From Hymenobacter yonginensis (GTDB taxonomy: Bacteria > Bacteroidota > Bacteroidia > Cytophagales > Hymenobacteraceae): a stretch of 64,000 nt of DNA. Positions 25,156-34,259 of this stretch are shown one piece after another. The stretch covers positions 3,844,501 through 3,908,500 of the forward strand of contig NZ_CP115396.1 in NCBI RefSeq assembly GCF_027625995.1, in the 5' to 3' direction. Position numbers and translations under genes: made by a program. The notes under the pieces were generated by a model. That model ran no database searches, was not told the DNA's origin, and was given only the letters and a program-made list of their open reading frames with translations. Position 1 is the stretch's first letter. The number at the start of each line of letters is the position of its first letter.

Positions 25156-26703
25156 ATGAACAAACAGGTATTGTTGGTAATTCTGGACGGCTGGGGTCTG
25201 GCGCAGAATAAGGAGGTTTCGGCCATCGACAAGGCCCAGACGCCCTTTGTGGATTCGTTGTTCGAGCGGTTTCCGCACAGCAAGCTGCAGGCTTCCGGCG
25301 AGGCCGTAGGTTTGCCGGACGGACAGATGGGCAACTCGGAAGTAGGCCACATGAACATCGGGGCCGGCCGCGTGGTGTACCAGGATCTGGTGCGCATCAA
25401 CAAAGCCATCCGGGAGCGGAAGCTGGGCCTCGTGCCGGCGCTGGAAAAAGCCTTCGAGTATGCCCGCCTTAACGGCAAGCCCGTGCACCTGATGGGGCTG
25501 CTCTCCGATGGCGGCGTGCATTCGCACCTCGACCACCTCAAAGCCCTGTGCACCCTTGCCCACGACGCCGACGTGCACAACGTGTTCATCCATGCCTTCA
25601 CCGACGGCCGCGACACCGACCCCAAGGGTGGCGTGAGCTACGTCAATGACCTCGAGCAGCACCTGCAGCGCGGGGCCAGCGGCAAGATTGCCTCCATCGT
25701 GGGGCGCTACTACGCCATGGACCGCGACAACCGCTGGGAACGGGTGAAAGTAGCCTACGACCTGCTGGTGAACGGCAAAGGCACGGCCTCGCAGAACCTG
25801 ATCCAGAGCATGCTCGACTCCTATAAGGAAGGCGTGACCGACGAGTTCCTGAAGCCGATTGTGAAAACCGGCGCCGACGGCCTGCCGCTGGCCACCATTC
25901 AGGAAGGCGACGTGGTGATCTGCTTCAACTTCCGCACCGACCGGGGCCGCGAAATCACGCAGGCCCTGACGCAGCAGGACTTCCACGCCTTTGAGATGCA
26001 CCGGCTGAACCTGCATTACCTCACCATGACCAACTACGACGCCACGTTTGTGGGCGTCACGCCTATTTTCGAGAAGGATAACCTCGAAAATACGCTGGGT
26101 GAGGTGCTGGCCGCAAACCACAAAACGCAGATCCGGATTGCCGAAACCGAGAAGTATCCGCACGTGACGTTCTTTTTCTCCGGGGGGCGCGAGGTGGAGT
26201 TTGCCGGCGAAAACCGCATCATGCGCAACTCGCCCAAGGTAGCCACCTACGACCTGCAGCCCGAGATGAGCGCCTACGAGCTGCGCGACGCGCTGGTGCC
26301 CGAGCTGCAAGCCAAGTCGGCCGACTTCGTGGTGCTCAACTTCGCCAACACCGACATGGTGGGCCACACCGGCGTGTTTGAGGCTGCCGTGAAGGCCGCC
26401 GAAGCCGTGGACGCCTGCACCCGCGACGTGGTGGAAACGGCCCTGGCCGCCGGCTACGCCTGCATCGTCATTGCCGACCACGGCAACGCCGAGTTCATGA
26501 TGAACCCCGACGGCTCGCCCAACACGGCCCACACCACCAACCTGGTGCCCTGCATTCTGGCCGACACCGACTACCACGGCGCCCTCGCCGATGGCAAGCT
26601 CGGCGACATTGCGCCCACGGTGCTGGCCCTGATGGGCGTGCCACAGCCCGCCGTAATGACCGGCCAGAGCCTGCTGCTTGCTAACGCTCCGGCCCGTGCC
26701 TAA
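25156..26703 (+). CDS. gpmI: 2,3-bisphosphoglycerate-independent phosphoglycerate mutase
   Basis: 515 residues. It interconverts 3- and 2-phosphoglycerate in glycolysis using two Mn ions and a phosphoserine. Metal and nucleophile sites are visible: VILDGWG (Asp11), MGNSEVGHMNIGAG (Ser61), HAFTDGRDTDP, FNFRTDRGREIT, NFANTDMVGHTG and IADHGNAE. The ATG at 25156 follows a -7 element closely; long upstream extensions are shadows. A lipoprotein gene starts 8 nt before its stop. Confidence 0.97.
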   Translation: MNKQVLLVILDGWGLAQNKEVSAIDKAQTPFVDSLFERFPHSKLQASGEAVGLPDGQMGNSEVGHMNIGAGRVVYQDLVRINKAIRERKLGLVPALEKAFEYARLNGKPVHLMGLLSDGGVHSHLDHLKALCTLAHDADVHNVFIHAFTDGRDTDPKGGVSYVNDLEQHLQRGASGKIASIVGRYYAMDRDNRWERVKVAYDLLVNGKGTASQNLIQSMLDSYKEGVTDEFLKPIVKTGADGLPLATIQEGDVVICFNFRTDRGREITQALTQQDFHAFEMHRLNLHYLTMTNYDATFVGVTPIFEKDNLENTLGEVLAANHKTQIRIAETEKYPHVTFFFSGGREVEFAGENRIMRNSPKVATYDLQPEMSAYELRDALVPELQAKSADFVVLNFANTDMVGHTGVFEAAVKAAEAVDACTRDVVETALAAGYACIVIADHGNAEFMMNPDGSPNTAHTTNLVPCILADTDYHGALADGKLGDIAPTVLALMGVPQPAVMTGQSLLLANAPARA

Positions 26704-27289
26704 GCGGCTCGGGGCACTGGTGCTGCTAAGCCTGCTGGCAGCCTGCGGAACAACTGACGACGAGGTGACCATGCGCACCAACCCGGCCAACCGCAAGCCC
26801 GGCTACTTCGACGTGAAGGGATACTTGGATGCGCAGGTAACCCGCCTCAACCAGCTGCAGCCCGCCGTGGAGAAGCAGGTGCAACTGCGCGACGGCCGCC
26901 AGGAAACCACCCGCGTCACGAAAACCGACTGGGCCAAAGAGCTGCAAATCTTCTACCAGGCCGACATCAACAAGCCGGCTTTGCGAGGGCTGTATGCGGC
27001 CGATGCCGCGCCCAAGCTGCAGGACGGTGTCGTGCGCGAAACCTATGCCCTGCAGCCCGGCAACGACGCCCCGGTGAAGCGCCTGACCGTGGAAGCGGCG
27101 CAGGAAAGCGGCGCCACTCAGCAGCTCACGGCCACCGTTCAGCAGGACAACCCGCTTTTTTACAGCGAAAAGAAGTTACTCTTAGCTGTACGCAACGGCC
27201 AGCTAACCGAATACGAGGTGCGCGGCGTGCAGAAGCTGGTATTCTTCGACACCGTGCGCTACTCCGTCCGGACGCGGGTGGTGCAGTAG
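26696..27289 (+). CDS. Lipoprotein of unknown function, coupled to gpmI
   Basis: 197 residues from a GTG at 26696 that overlaps the gpmI stop by 8 nt; a TTG at 26678 is an alternative. The signal peptide ends in the lipobox LAAC (Cys near 17). The mature part is mixed alpha/beta with many Gln and Arg and no Cys: GYFDVKGYLDAQVTRLNQLQP, then LQIFYQADINKPALRG, then YEVRGVQKLVFFDTVRYSV. No family is recognised. The gene overlap suggests translational coupling. Confidence 0.75.
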   Translation: MPKRLGALVLLSLLAACGTTDDEVTMRTNPANRKPGYFDVKGYLDAQVTRLNQLQPAVEKQVQLRDGRQETTRVTKTDWAKELQIFYQADINKPALRGLYAADAAPKLQDGVVRETYALQPGNDAPVKRLTVEAAQESGATQQLTATVQQDNPLFYSEKKLLLAVRNGQLTEYEVRGVQKLVFFDTVRYSVRTRVVQ

Positions 27290-27307
27290 ACGTGCCGCCC
27301 CAACAAA

Positions 27308-27355
27308 GCAAGGAGCCTGAGCGAAGCCAACAACGGTTTCGCTCAGGCTCCTTGC
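27308..27355. terminator. Bidirectional hairpin terminator
   Basis: Positions 27308-27325 and 27338-27355 form a perfect 18-bp stem with a 12-nt loop between two convergent genes. There is no long T run on either side. Confidence 0.75.
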
Positions 27356-27374
27356 TGTATTAGGCTAATTGGTT

Positions 27375-27959
27375 TCAGTCGAAGTAGGGCTGCACGCGGG
27401 CTATGCTGGGCTGGCCGGCCGTGAAGGTTGCCGAGACGTTATTGGCCCGCTCGGTGTCGCGGAGGCGCAGCTGCAGACACGTCCCGCCGTTTTGCCGCGC
27501 CGACTCGTTGAGCGTGGCCCGCAGGCGGCGGCCGTAATCGGGCCGAAAGTTGGTAATGATGGCCTGCCGGAGCAGATCCTTGTCTGGAGTCCGGTAGAAC
27601 TCAAACTCGTTGCCCTGGTGCTGCAGCGTCAGGATGGTGTCCATCTGGCCGGCTTCGTGCAGGTTGGCGAAGGGCTTGCGGGTTTTGATGGTAGCGCCCA
27701 CGCTCAGCAGCTCCTGCACGGTAGGCTCGGGCCCGAAAGGCTGGCCGGCCAGGCTGTCGTTGGTGAGGGTGCACACGGCTTTAGGAGCCACGGCGGGTTG
27801 CGTACGGGGGCGCGGTGCCTGGCGGCGTGTGGGCTTCGGCTCCGGGCGGGTAGCAGCTTGGCCGTTGTCATCGGAACCACAGCCAAACAGGCCCAGCGCA
27901 GCGTACAGCAGCGCGGCAGAAACGCCTTTGGAAGTGGACAGCAACATAGCGGACAACAT
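27375..27959 (-). CDS. Lipoprotein of unknown function
   Basis: 194 residues; ATG codons at 27959 and 27947 are both possible starts. The signal carries lipobox LFGC (Cys near 27), followed by a Pro/Arg-rich linker (about 35-60). The C-terminal domain reads VCTLTNDSLAGQPFGPEPTV, then LHEAGQMDTILTLQHQGNEFEFYRT. No family is recognised. Confidence 0.7.
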   Translation of the reverse strand: MLSAMLLSTSKGVSAALLYAALGLFGCGSDDNGQAATRPEPKPTRRQAPRPRTQPAVAPKAVCTLTNDSLAGQPFGPEPTVQELLSVGATIKTRKPFANLHEAGQMDTILTLQHQGNEFEFYRTPDKDLLRQAIITNFRPDYGRRLRATLNESARQNGGTCLQLRLRDTERANNVSATFTAGQPSIARVQPYFD

Positions 27960-28053
27960 GGCGCAGACAGAGGAACGATTTGACTGTCATACGCAAAAGC
28001 GCTGCCGGCGGCTTGCTTACGGCCGATAATTCTCCGCAATCCGGGCCTGCGCT

Positions 28054-28479
28054 TTACTCACTTCCCATCAGGGTAGCCACCACCCAGCGGCGGCCGCCCT
28101 GGTTGCGGTGCTCACCCAGATAAATGCCCTGCCAGGTGCCCAGCGCCAGCTCGCCGTTGCTGATGGGCACACTCACGGCGTGGCCCAGCATAGCCGCTTT
28201 CAGGTGCGCGGGCATGTCGTCGGGGCCTTCCAGGGTGTGGCGGAAGTAGGGCGCGTTTTCGGGTACGGCCTGGTTGAAGTAGGCCTCGAAATCGTGGCGC
28301 ACGGTGGGGTCGGCGTTTTCATTGATGCTCAGGCTGGCCGAGGTATGCTGAATGAAGAAGTGCGCCGTGCCCATCCGCAGCTGCTCCAGCTCGGGCAATT
28401 CCGCCACCAGCAGATCGGTAATCAGATGAAAGCCCCGGCGCACGGCCGGCAGCCGCAGCCGCTTCTGGAAGTAGATCAT
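28054..28479 (-). CDS. YjbQ/UPF0047 family protein
   Basis: 141 residues. The family signature is present: GTAHFFIQHTSASLSINENADPTVRHDFE, then HTLEGPDDMPAHLKAAMLG, then LGTWQGIYLGEHR. The conserved His and Glu form a metal site. The family is annotated as secondary thiamine-phosphate synthase from complementation work; its normal role is uncertain. It starts 4 nt after the stop of the beta-helix lipoprotein gene, so the two are co-transcribed. Confidence 0.92.
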   Translation of the reverse strand: MIYFQKRLRLPAVRRGFHLITDLLVAELPELEQLRMGTAHFFIQHTSASLSINENADPTVRHDFEAYFNQAVPENAPYFRHTLEGPDDMPAHLKAAMLGHAVSVPISNGELALGTWQGIYLGEHRNQGGRRWVVATLMGSE

Positions 28480-28483
28480 AGCG

Positions 28484-30010
28484 CTACGGATTCACCCGCT
28501 CGTAGGCGCCCAGGTCGGGCGTGGAGGTGTTGCGGGCCTTGTTCACCAAGTCGCGCGGCACCAGCGCATCGAAGCGGGCCTTGTTGCTGGCCGGCGACAG
28601 GGTATCGAGGCGGTAGTCGTACTTGTCGGCGGCGTTTTCGGGCGAGCGTTTGAACTTCGGGTTGACGTTGAGCAGGTTGTTGAGGGCGGGATTGCCAAGG
28701 CCCGGCTTGTCGGCCGCATCGGCGGCGGCGGCATACGCGCGGGTGCGCAGCAGGCTGTTGCGGATGCTGAGGCTGCTGCGGTACCGGTCGCTGTTTTCAA
28801 AAAACAGCTCTTCCGCAATCGAGCCCCACACAATGGAGTTGTTGATGCTGACCCCGATGGTGATAGGGCTCACCAGCGGCCGCTTGTCGTCGGGCGGGGT
28901 ATTGGTGAACGACAGGGAGGCCGTTTCGCGCCGGCTGAACAGTGGCGTGTAGTTGGCGACGGTGCAGTAGTTGAGGTTGTAGATGCCGCCGCCCACGCCC
29001 GCAACGGCGTACTCGCCGCAGTTGGTAAACAGGCAGTTGGTAAGGTCAAAGTCGCCGGAGAAGCTCAGCACCCCGCCCCCATCAAAGCTCTGGCCGCCGC
29101 TGGCAAACGTGAGGCCCGCGCCCGATATGTTGCGGATGCTGGTGTTGCGCACCGTCACTTTGGGGTGGGGCCGGTTGCGGGGGTTGAACACCAGAAAGCC
29201 AAACGAGGCGTTCTTGATGTCCACGAAGTTCACCACGTTGTTGCGGCTGCTGCTGGCATCAAACTGGATGCCGGCCCACTGGCCCGGCACGTCGTTGTAG
29301 GCCGCCTCCAGCCGGTCGCCCTGGAAGCGCACGATGGTGCTGCGGTCGTCGTCTTTGAGCTCGGTGGTGGGGTTGGCGTTTTCGTTGATGAGCAGCGTGC
29401 CGCGCACCACCAGCGCCGCTCCGCCGTGTGAGTAGATGCGGGTGCCGGGCTGAATGCGCAGCGTGCAAAGCGAATCGACGAGGGCCGCGCCGTAGATGAC
29501 GTGGGGCTTGTCGTTGCGCCACACGGCGTCGCAGGGCAGGCGCTCCAGCACGTGGAAGTAGGCGTTCTGCCCGTAGGCCACCAGCTTCACGTCCTGCTCG
29601 TTGCCGTTGGTCGTGAACAGCAATTGTTCAGTAAGCAAAAACGGCTTCAGGGCCGAGGTGGCGCCGAGGCGGGCCTTCACCAGCACCAGCAAACTGTCTT
29701 TGCCCCGGATTTCGAGGCCGGCGGCGGCTTGGCGCTCGTCGCCGTTGATGATGAGCGAGTAGGTGCCGGGGTTGGTGTCGGCCAGCCGAATCTGGTCGAT
29801 TTTCACGGCCCGGCTGTTGCGGTTGTACACCCACAGGCGCTTGCTCACGGTGCCCACCTGCGTGAATACCGTATCGAAGAGCACGGTATCGGCCGAAAAC
29901 TCCAGCTTGGCGCTGTTGTCGGTGGTGAGCAGGTCTTCCTTCGGCTCGCAGCCCGGCAGCAAGGCCAGCAGCGCACAGCAGATCAGAAGCAGGGGCAGGA
30001 GAAAGCGCAT
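28484..30010 (-). CDS. Right-handed beta-helix lipoprotein
   Basis: 508 residues. Lipobox LPGC (Cys near 21). The N-terminal part (about 35-150) is immunoglobulin-like. A beta-helix region (about 190-450) carries repeated short strands with Asn/Gly turns (IKNASFGFLVFNP, VRNTSIRNISGAGL, LTNCLFTNCGEYAVAG, SINNSIVWGS). The C-terminal motif STPDLGAYER matches the end of many Bacteroidota beta-helix surface proteins. It is probably surface-exposed and may bind or process polysaccharide; no catalytic residues are recognised. Confidence 0.85.
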   Translation of the reverse strand: MRFLLPLLLICCALLALLPGCEPKEDLLTTDNSAKLEFSADTVLFDTVFTQVGTVSKRLWVYNRNSRAVKIDQIRLADTNPGTYSLIINGDERQAAAGLEIRGKDSLLVLVKARLGATSALKPFLLTEQLLFTTNGNEQDVKLVAYGQNAYFHVLERLPCDAVWRNDKPHVIYGAALVDSLCTLRIQPGTRIYSHGGAALVVRGTLLINENANPTTELKDDDRSTIVRFQGDRLEAAYNDVPGQWAGIQFDASSSRNNVVNFVDIKNASFGFLVFNPRNRPHPKVTVRNTSIRNISGAGLTFASGGQSFDGGGVLSFSGDFDLTNCLFTNCGEYAVAGVGGGIYNLNYCTVANYTPLFSRRETASLSFTNTPPDDKRPLVSPITIGVSINNSIVWGSIAEELFFENSDRYRSSLSIRNSLLRTRAYAAAADAADKPGLGNPALNNLLNVNPKFKRSPENAADKYDYRLDTLSPASNKARFDALVPRDLVNKARNTSTPDLGAYERVNP

Positions 30011-30026
30011 AGAAAGAAAATAAAAC

Positions 30027-30130
30027 AGAACGTCATGCAGAGGCGGAGCCGAGGCATCTCGCGTGCTGATGTTGCTATAGCAAGTACCACACTAGCGAGA
30101 TGCTTCGGCTCCGCCTCTGCATGACGTTCT
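30027..30130. repeat. Dispersed GCGAGATGCTTCG repeat, copy R2
   Basis: Arms 30027-30062 and 30095-30130 are reverse complements at 35 of 36 positions. The best-preserved copy of the family also seen at 15489, 50087 and 56515. It lies about 39 nt downstream of the prfA stop codon. Confidence 0.92.
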
Positions 30131-30168
30131 CACTCGCCAATAGGGCTAACGAGCGGATTTCGCTCTTA

Positions 30169-31239
30169 TTACGACACGCCTTCCTTCAGGCGCTCGGCGC
30201 TTTCGGCCAGGCGCAGTTGCTCCACGAAGTCGTCGATGTTGCCGTCCATCACGCTGGCCAGGTTGTACACCGTGAACCCGATGCGGTGGTCGGTTACGCG
30301 GCCCTGGGGGTAATTGTAGGTGCGGATTTTATCGGACCGGTCGCCGCCGCCAATCATGTTTTTGCGGGCAGCGCCTTCGGCTTCGTTTTTCTTGGCCAGC
30401 TCGATTTCATAGAGGCGCGAGCGAAGTACCTGCAGGGCCTTATCGAAGTTCTTGAGCTGCGACTTCTGGTCCTGGCACTGGGCCACCAGGCCGGTGGGCA
30501 AGTGGGTGAGGCGCACGGCCGAGTAGGTGGTGTTTACCGACTGCCCGCCGGGCCCGCTGGACATAAACAGGTCCTTGCGCACGTCGTTCATGTCAATCTG
30601 TACGTCCAGCTCCTCGGCTTCCGGCATCACCACAATGGAGGCCACCGAGGTGTGGATGCGGCCCTGGGTTTCGGTGGCCGGCACGCGCTGCACACGGTGC
30701 ACGCCGCTCTCAAACTTGAGCTTGCCGTACACGTCCTCGCCCTTCACGGCCAGGATAATTTCCTTGTAGCCGCCCGAAGTACCTTCGGTGGCATCGATGA
30801 GGTCCATCTTGAGGCCGTTCTTTTCGGCGTAGCGCATGTACATGCGTTGCAGGTCGCCGGCAAAGATGGCCGCTTCGTCGCCGCCGGCCCCGGCCCGGAT
30901 TTCCATGATGACGTCCTTGCTGTCGTTGGGGTCGCGCGGGAGCAGCAGGTCTTTGATGACGCCTTCGAGGCGCTCCTGCTCGGGGTAGAGCGTTTCCAGC
31001 TCGTCCTTCGCCATCTGGCGGAAGTCCTCGTCCTTTTCAGTCGAGATGACCTCCTTGGCGCCGTCGATGTTGGCCAGCACGTTCTGGTAGGCCTTGTACT
31101 CGGTCACGATCTTGCCCAGGTCCTTGTATTCTTTGTTCAAGGACTTAAAGCGTTTCATGTCGCTCATGGCGTCAGGCTGGGTTAGCAGCTCGCTCACGTC
31201 GTTGAAGCGCTGTTGGATGGCCTCCAGTTTATCTAGCAT
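30169..31239 (-). CDS. prfA: Peptide chain release factor 1
   Basis: 356 residues, with start ATG at 31239. It releases the peptide at UAA/UAG codons. The GGQ catalytic motif is [17 protein letters not shown]; the codon-recognition PxT tripeptide is in [10 protein letters not shown], as in RF1. The length fits the family. TACCTTTG at 31270-31277 (minus) is a likely -7 box. The stop is followed by repeat R2. Confidence 0.97.
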   Translation of the reverse strand: MLDKLEAIQQRFNDVSELLTQPDAMSDMKRFKSLNKEYKDLGKIVTEYKAYQNVLANIDGAKEVISTEKDEDFRQMAKDELETLYPEQERLEGVIKDLLLPRDPNDSKDVIMEIRAGAGGDEAAIFAGDLQRMYMRYAEKNGLKMDLIDATEGTSGGYKEIILAVKGEDVYGKLKFESGVHRVQRVPATETQGRIHTSVASIVVMPEAEELDVQIDMNDVRKDLFMSSGPGGQSVNTTYSAVRLTHLPTGLVAQCQDQKSQLKNFDKALQVLRSRLYEIELAKKNEAEGAARKNMIGGGDRSDKIRTYNYPQGRVTDHRIGFTVYNLASVMDGNIDDFVEQLRLAESAERLKEGVS

Positions 31240-31269
31240 CTTGCCTTCGGGGAATTGTATTTGCAGCTG

Positions 31270-31277
31270 CAAAGGTA
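31270..31277 (-). promoter_or_regulatory. -7 promoter element TACCTTTG of prfA
   Basis: Exact TAnnTTTG match on the minus strand, 30 bases upstream of the prfA start codon. Confidence 0.5.
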
Positions 31278-31434
31278 CTGAAAACAAACACGTGTAGGTT
31301 GGCGCCCGGTTCCGGATTGGCCGGGCCGGGGCCGGCGGCCGGCGGCAGTACCCGGCAGCGGCGCAAAAAAAAGCCGGAGCCCCTGCGTGCATCCTGAAAA
31401 GTTTTTCTACTTTGAGCCCGTTCTCCTGCCTGCT

Positions 31435-31527
31435 ATGCTTCCACTCATTGCGCTAAGCTTACTTCTGCACACCCCGGCTGCCGGCGCTCCGCTGACAACC
31501 ACCGGTACGGCTACCACAACCCGCTGA
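31435..31527 (+). CDS. thrL: Threonine operon leader peptide
   Basis: A 30-codon open frame (ATG 31435, TGA 31525-31527), too short to be listed by usual ORF callers. Residues 21-29 read TTTGTATTT: seven Thr codons out of nine, using ACA, ACC and ACG. It sits 178 nt before the aspartokinase-homoserine dehydrogenase gene and directly ahead of competing hairpins. Enterobacterial thrL peptides are likewise runs of Thr codons (with Ile) that sense charged tRNA by ribosome stalling. No Ile run is present, so threonine alone would be sensed. This is inferred from sequence and not tested. Confidence 0.8.
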   Translation: MLPLIALSLLLHTPAAGAPLTTTGTATTTR

Positions 31528-31620
31528 CGCGGGCTGCCGAACCTCCTTTTCCCTTTCCCCAGAGTTTTCGCAGCCCGTCGCCGGCCGCTTCCCACCCCGG
31601 AAGCTCCGGCCCGACGGGCT
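31520..31620 (+). promoter_or_regulatory. Transcription attenuator of thrABC
   Basis: Three mutually exclusive pairings are visible. Segment 1:2 is CCCGC (31520-31524) with GCGGG (31529-31533), around the leader stop codon. Segment 2:3 is CGGGCTGC (31530-31537) with GCAGCCCG (31570-31577), a perfect 8-bp antiterminator. Segment 3:4 is AGCCCGTCG (31572-31580) with CGACGGGCT (31612-31620), extended by GGCC/GGCC and GCTTCC/GGAAGC. A ribosome finishing the leader would cover segment 2 and allow 3:4; one stalled on the earlier Thr codons would free 2 to pair with 3. The weak point is the short U tract (CTTCT) after 3:4. Confidence 0.75.
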
Positions 31621-31705
31621 TCTCCGTGTAGTGCCCTTCCGCTCCAGCCTCCCTCCTGCCCGCCCCGCGTTTCCTGTCTTCTATCTCTGTTTAATCTCTA
31701 CGCTC

Positions 31706-34150
31706 ATGCAGGTCCTCAAATTCGGTGGTACGTCGGTGGCTACGGCCGCCAATCTTCAGCGCGTGGCGCGGCTGGCCGAGGCCGCTGCCCGGCAGCAGCC
31801 CACTATCGTCGTGGTGTCGGCGCTGGGTGGCACTACGGATCTGCTGATTGAGGCCGGCCGCGCCGCCGCCGCCGGCCATCAGGACTACCGCGCCCACTTG
31901 CGCCAGCTGGAGCTGCGCCACCTGGAGGCGGTGCGCGGCCTGCTGCCGGTGCCCGAGCAAAGCGAAGTGCTGAGCTTCGTGAAAAGCTCCTGCAACGAAC
32001 TGGAAAACCTCTGCGACGGCGTCTTCGCGCTGGGCGAGCTGTCTGACCGCACCCTTGACCGGCTGATGAGCTACGGCGAACTGCTGGCCTCGGGGCTGCT
32101 GGCGGCGGCGCTGCGCAGCCACGGCACGCCGCACCTGTGGTACGACAGCCGCCAGCTGATCCGGACCAACTCGCAGCACGGCTTTGCGGCCGTGGACGTT
32201 GCCTTCACCAACCTGCAGATCCGGGAGTTTGTGGCCGAGCAGCCGGCGGCGCTCTATGTGGTGCCCGGCTTCATCGGCAGCGACGCGCACGGGGCCACCA
32301 CCACCCTGGGCCGCGGCGGCTCCGACTACACGGCGGCCCTGTTTGCGGGCGCGCTGGCCGCCGAGCGCCTGGAAATCTGGACCGACGTGAGCGGCATGAT
32401 GACGGCCGACCCGCGGCTGGTATCGGCGGCGCGGCCCATTCCGCGCATCTCCTACCAGGAGGCCATGGAACTGTCGCACTTCGGGGCCAAGGTGCTGTAT
32501 CCGCCTACCATTCAGCCGGTCATGAGCCAGGGCATTCCGCTCTGGATCAAAAACACCTTCGCGCCCGACGATGCCGGCACGCTGGTGGAAGTGCGCCCAC
32601 CCGCCAACCACGAGGTGGTGCGGGGCCTGAGCAGCATCAGCGGGCTGGCTTTGCTGAGCCTGGAGGGCAGCGGCATGGTGGGCATTCCGGGCTTTTCGCG
32701 GCGGCTGTTCGGGGTGCTGGCGCAGGAGCGGATCAACGTCATTCTTATCACCCAAAGCTCCTCGGAGCACTCCATCTGCGTGGCCGTGCGCGCCGCCGAC
32801 GCGCCCCACGCCCAGGTAGCCGTAGACGAGGAGTTCGGGCCCGAAATAGCGGCCGGCCGCGTGGAGCCGCTGCGCCTGGAAACCGACTTGGCCATTGTGG
32901 CGCTGGTGGGCGAGCAGATGCGCAACCACTCGGGCATCAGCGGACGCATGTTTGGGGCACTCGGCAACAACGGCGTCAACATCCGGGCCATTGCGCAGGG
33001 CTCGTCGGAGCGCAACATCTCCGTCGTGATTCGGGCCCACGACGTACGCAAGGCCATCAACGTGCTGCACGAGGACTTCTTTGAGGAGTCGGTGAAGCAA
33101 GTGAACGTGTTTGTGGCGGGCGTGGGCAACGTGGGCGGCAAGCTGCTGGAGCAGCTGGCCCGGCAGCAGCCCTGGCTGCGCGAGAAGCTGCGCCTGAACC
33201 TGCGCGTGGTGGGGCTGGCCAACAGCCGCCGCTTCGTGCTCGACGACAACGGCCTCGACCTGGCGCATTGGCCCGAGGCGCTGGAGCAGGGCCAGCCGCT
33301 ACGTTTGCCCGAGCTGGTGCGCGAGCTGCAGGCCCGCAACTTGCGCAACACCGTGTTCGTGGACGTGACGGCCAACGCCGACGTGGCCAACATCTACGGG
33401 CAGCTGCTGGAAAAAAGCATTGCCGTGGTGGCCTGCAACAAGGTAGCTGCATCGGCGGAGTACGCCAGCTACGCCCGGCTGAAGGCGCTGGCACGGGAGT
33501 TCAGCGCGGGGTTCCTGTTTGAAACCAACGTGGGCGCGGGCCTGCCCGTCATCGGGACGCTGAACGACCTGCTGCGCAGCGGCGACGAGGTGCGGCGGAT
33601 GGAAGCCGTGCTGTCGGGCACGCTCAACTTCGTGTTCAACCACTATGACGGCAGCCGGCCCTTTGCCGAGGTGGTCCGCCAGGCCCAAACCGAAGGCTAC
33701 ACCGAGCCCGACCCGCGCCTCGACCTCAACGGCTCCGACGTGGCCCGCAAAATCCTGATTCTGGCCCGCGAGGCCGGCCGGGAAATGGAAATGGCCGACA
33801 TCCGCAACGAGTCGTTTCTGCCCGAATCCTGCCTGCAGGGCGACGTGGAGGCGTTTTATGAGCAGCTGGCCGTGCACGAACCACACTTCCGGGCGCTGTA
33901 TGACGCCGCGGCGGCCGAGGGCAAGCGCCTCAAGTTTGTGGCCCGCTACGCCGACGGCCAAGCCGGTGTGGGCCTGCAGGCCGTGGCCCCCGGCCACGAC
34001 TTCTACGACCTGCAGGGCAAGGACAACGCTGTGCTGTTCTTCACCAACCGCTACCCCCGTCAACCGCTGGTAGTGAAGGGGGCAGGAGCTGGCGCCGACG
34101 TAACGGCCTCCGGCGTGTTTGCCGACATCGTGCGCGCCGCCCGGGTGTAG
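31706..34150 (+). CDS. thrA: Bifunctional aspartokinase / homoserine dehydrogenase I
   Basis: 814 residues, with start ATG at 31706. The aspartokinase domain begins with [10 protein letters not shown] and runs to about 300. Two ACT regulatory domains follow (about 310-460, with [15 protein letters not shown] and [21 protein letters not shown]). Homoserine dehydrogenase follows from about 465, with [16 protein letters not shown] (NAD(P) site) and later [18 protein letters not shown]. It catalyses the first and third steps from aspartate toward threonine. The ACT pair normally gives threonine feedback inhibition. It is the first gene of thrABC, under the leader at 31435. Confidence 0.97.
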   Translation: MQVLKFGGTSVATAANLQRVARLAEAAARQQPTIVVVSALGGTTDLLIEAGRAAAAGHQDYRAHLRQLELRHLEAVRGLLPVPEQSEVLSFVKSSCNELENLCDGVFALGELSDRTLDRLMSYGELLASGLLAAALRSHGTPHLWYDSRQLIRTNSQHGFAAVDVAFTNLQIREFVAEQPAALYVVPGFIGSDAHGATTTLGRGGSDYTAALFAGALAAERLEIWTDVSGMMTADPRLVSAARPIPRISYQEAMELSHFGAKVLYPPTIQPVMSQGIPLWIKNTFAPDDAGTLVEVRPPANHEVVRGLSSISGLALLSLEGSGMVGIPGFSRRLFGVLAQERINVILITQSSSEHSICVAVRAADAPHAQVAVDEEFGPEIAAGRVEPLRLETDLAIVALVGEQMRNHSGISGRMFGALGNNGVNIRAIAQGSSERNISVVIRAHDVRKAINVLHEDFFEESVKQVNVFVAGVGNVGGKLLEQLARQQPWLREKLRLNLRVVGLANSRRFVLDDNGLDLAHWPEALEQGQPLRLPELVRELQARNLRNTVFVDVTANADVANIYGQLLEKSIAVVACNKVAASAEYASYARLKALAREFSAGFLFETNVGAGLPVIGTLNDLLRSGDEVRRMEAVLSGTLNFVFNHYDGSRPFAEVVRQAQTEGYTEPDPRLDLNGSDVARKILILAREAGREMEMADIRNESFLPESCLQGDVEAFYEQLAVHEPHFRALYDAAAAEGKRLKFVARYADGQAGVGLQAVAPGHDFYDLQGKDNAVLFFTNRYPRQPLVVKGAGAGADVTASGVFADIVRAARV

Positions 34151-34259
34151 AAACTTAGCTGCAAGCCGTAAGCCACAAGCTACAAGTCTTCGTCCTGGGG
34201 GCGGGCGGCGTAGCTCCTGACTTGCCGCTTGTAGCTTGCAGCTTATAGCTCTCTAAATC
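34151..34259. repeat. AAGCTGCAAGC/GCTTGTAGC inverted repeat between thrA and thrB
   Basis: Left part with AGCTGCAAGC and AAGCTACAAG, right part with CTTGTAGCTTGCAGCTT, forming an imperfect inverted repeat around a GC-rich centre. It begins about 6 nt after the thrA stop and ends just before thrB, so thrA and thrB are probably still co-transcribed but with a structured spacer. Confidence 0.7.

Noticed and set aside
24610-26796. A 728-residue minus-strand frame spanning gpmI and running into the DUF4783 gene
   Set aside because: Only its last 132 residues are a real gene; the rest is antisense of gpmI.
31407-31595. A 62-residue minus-strand frame over the thr leader region
   Set aside because: It overlaps the leader peptide and attenuator on the other strand, has a low-complexity basic sequence and no support; an antisense shadow.
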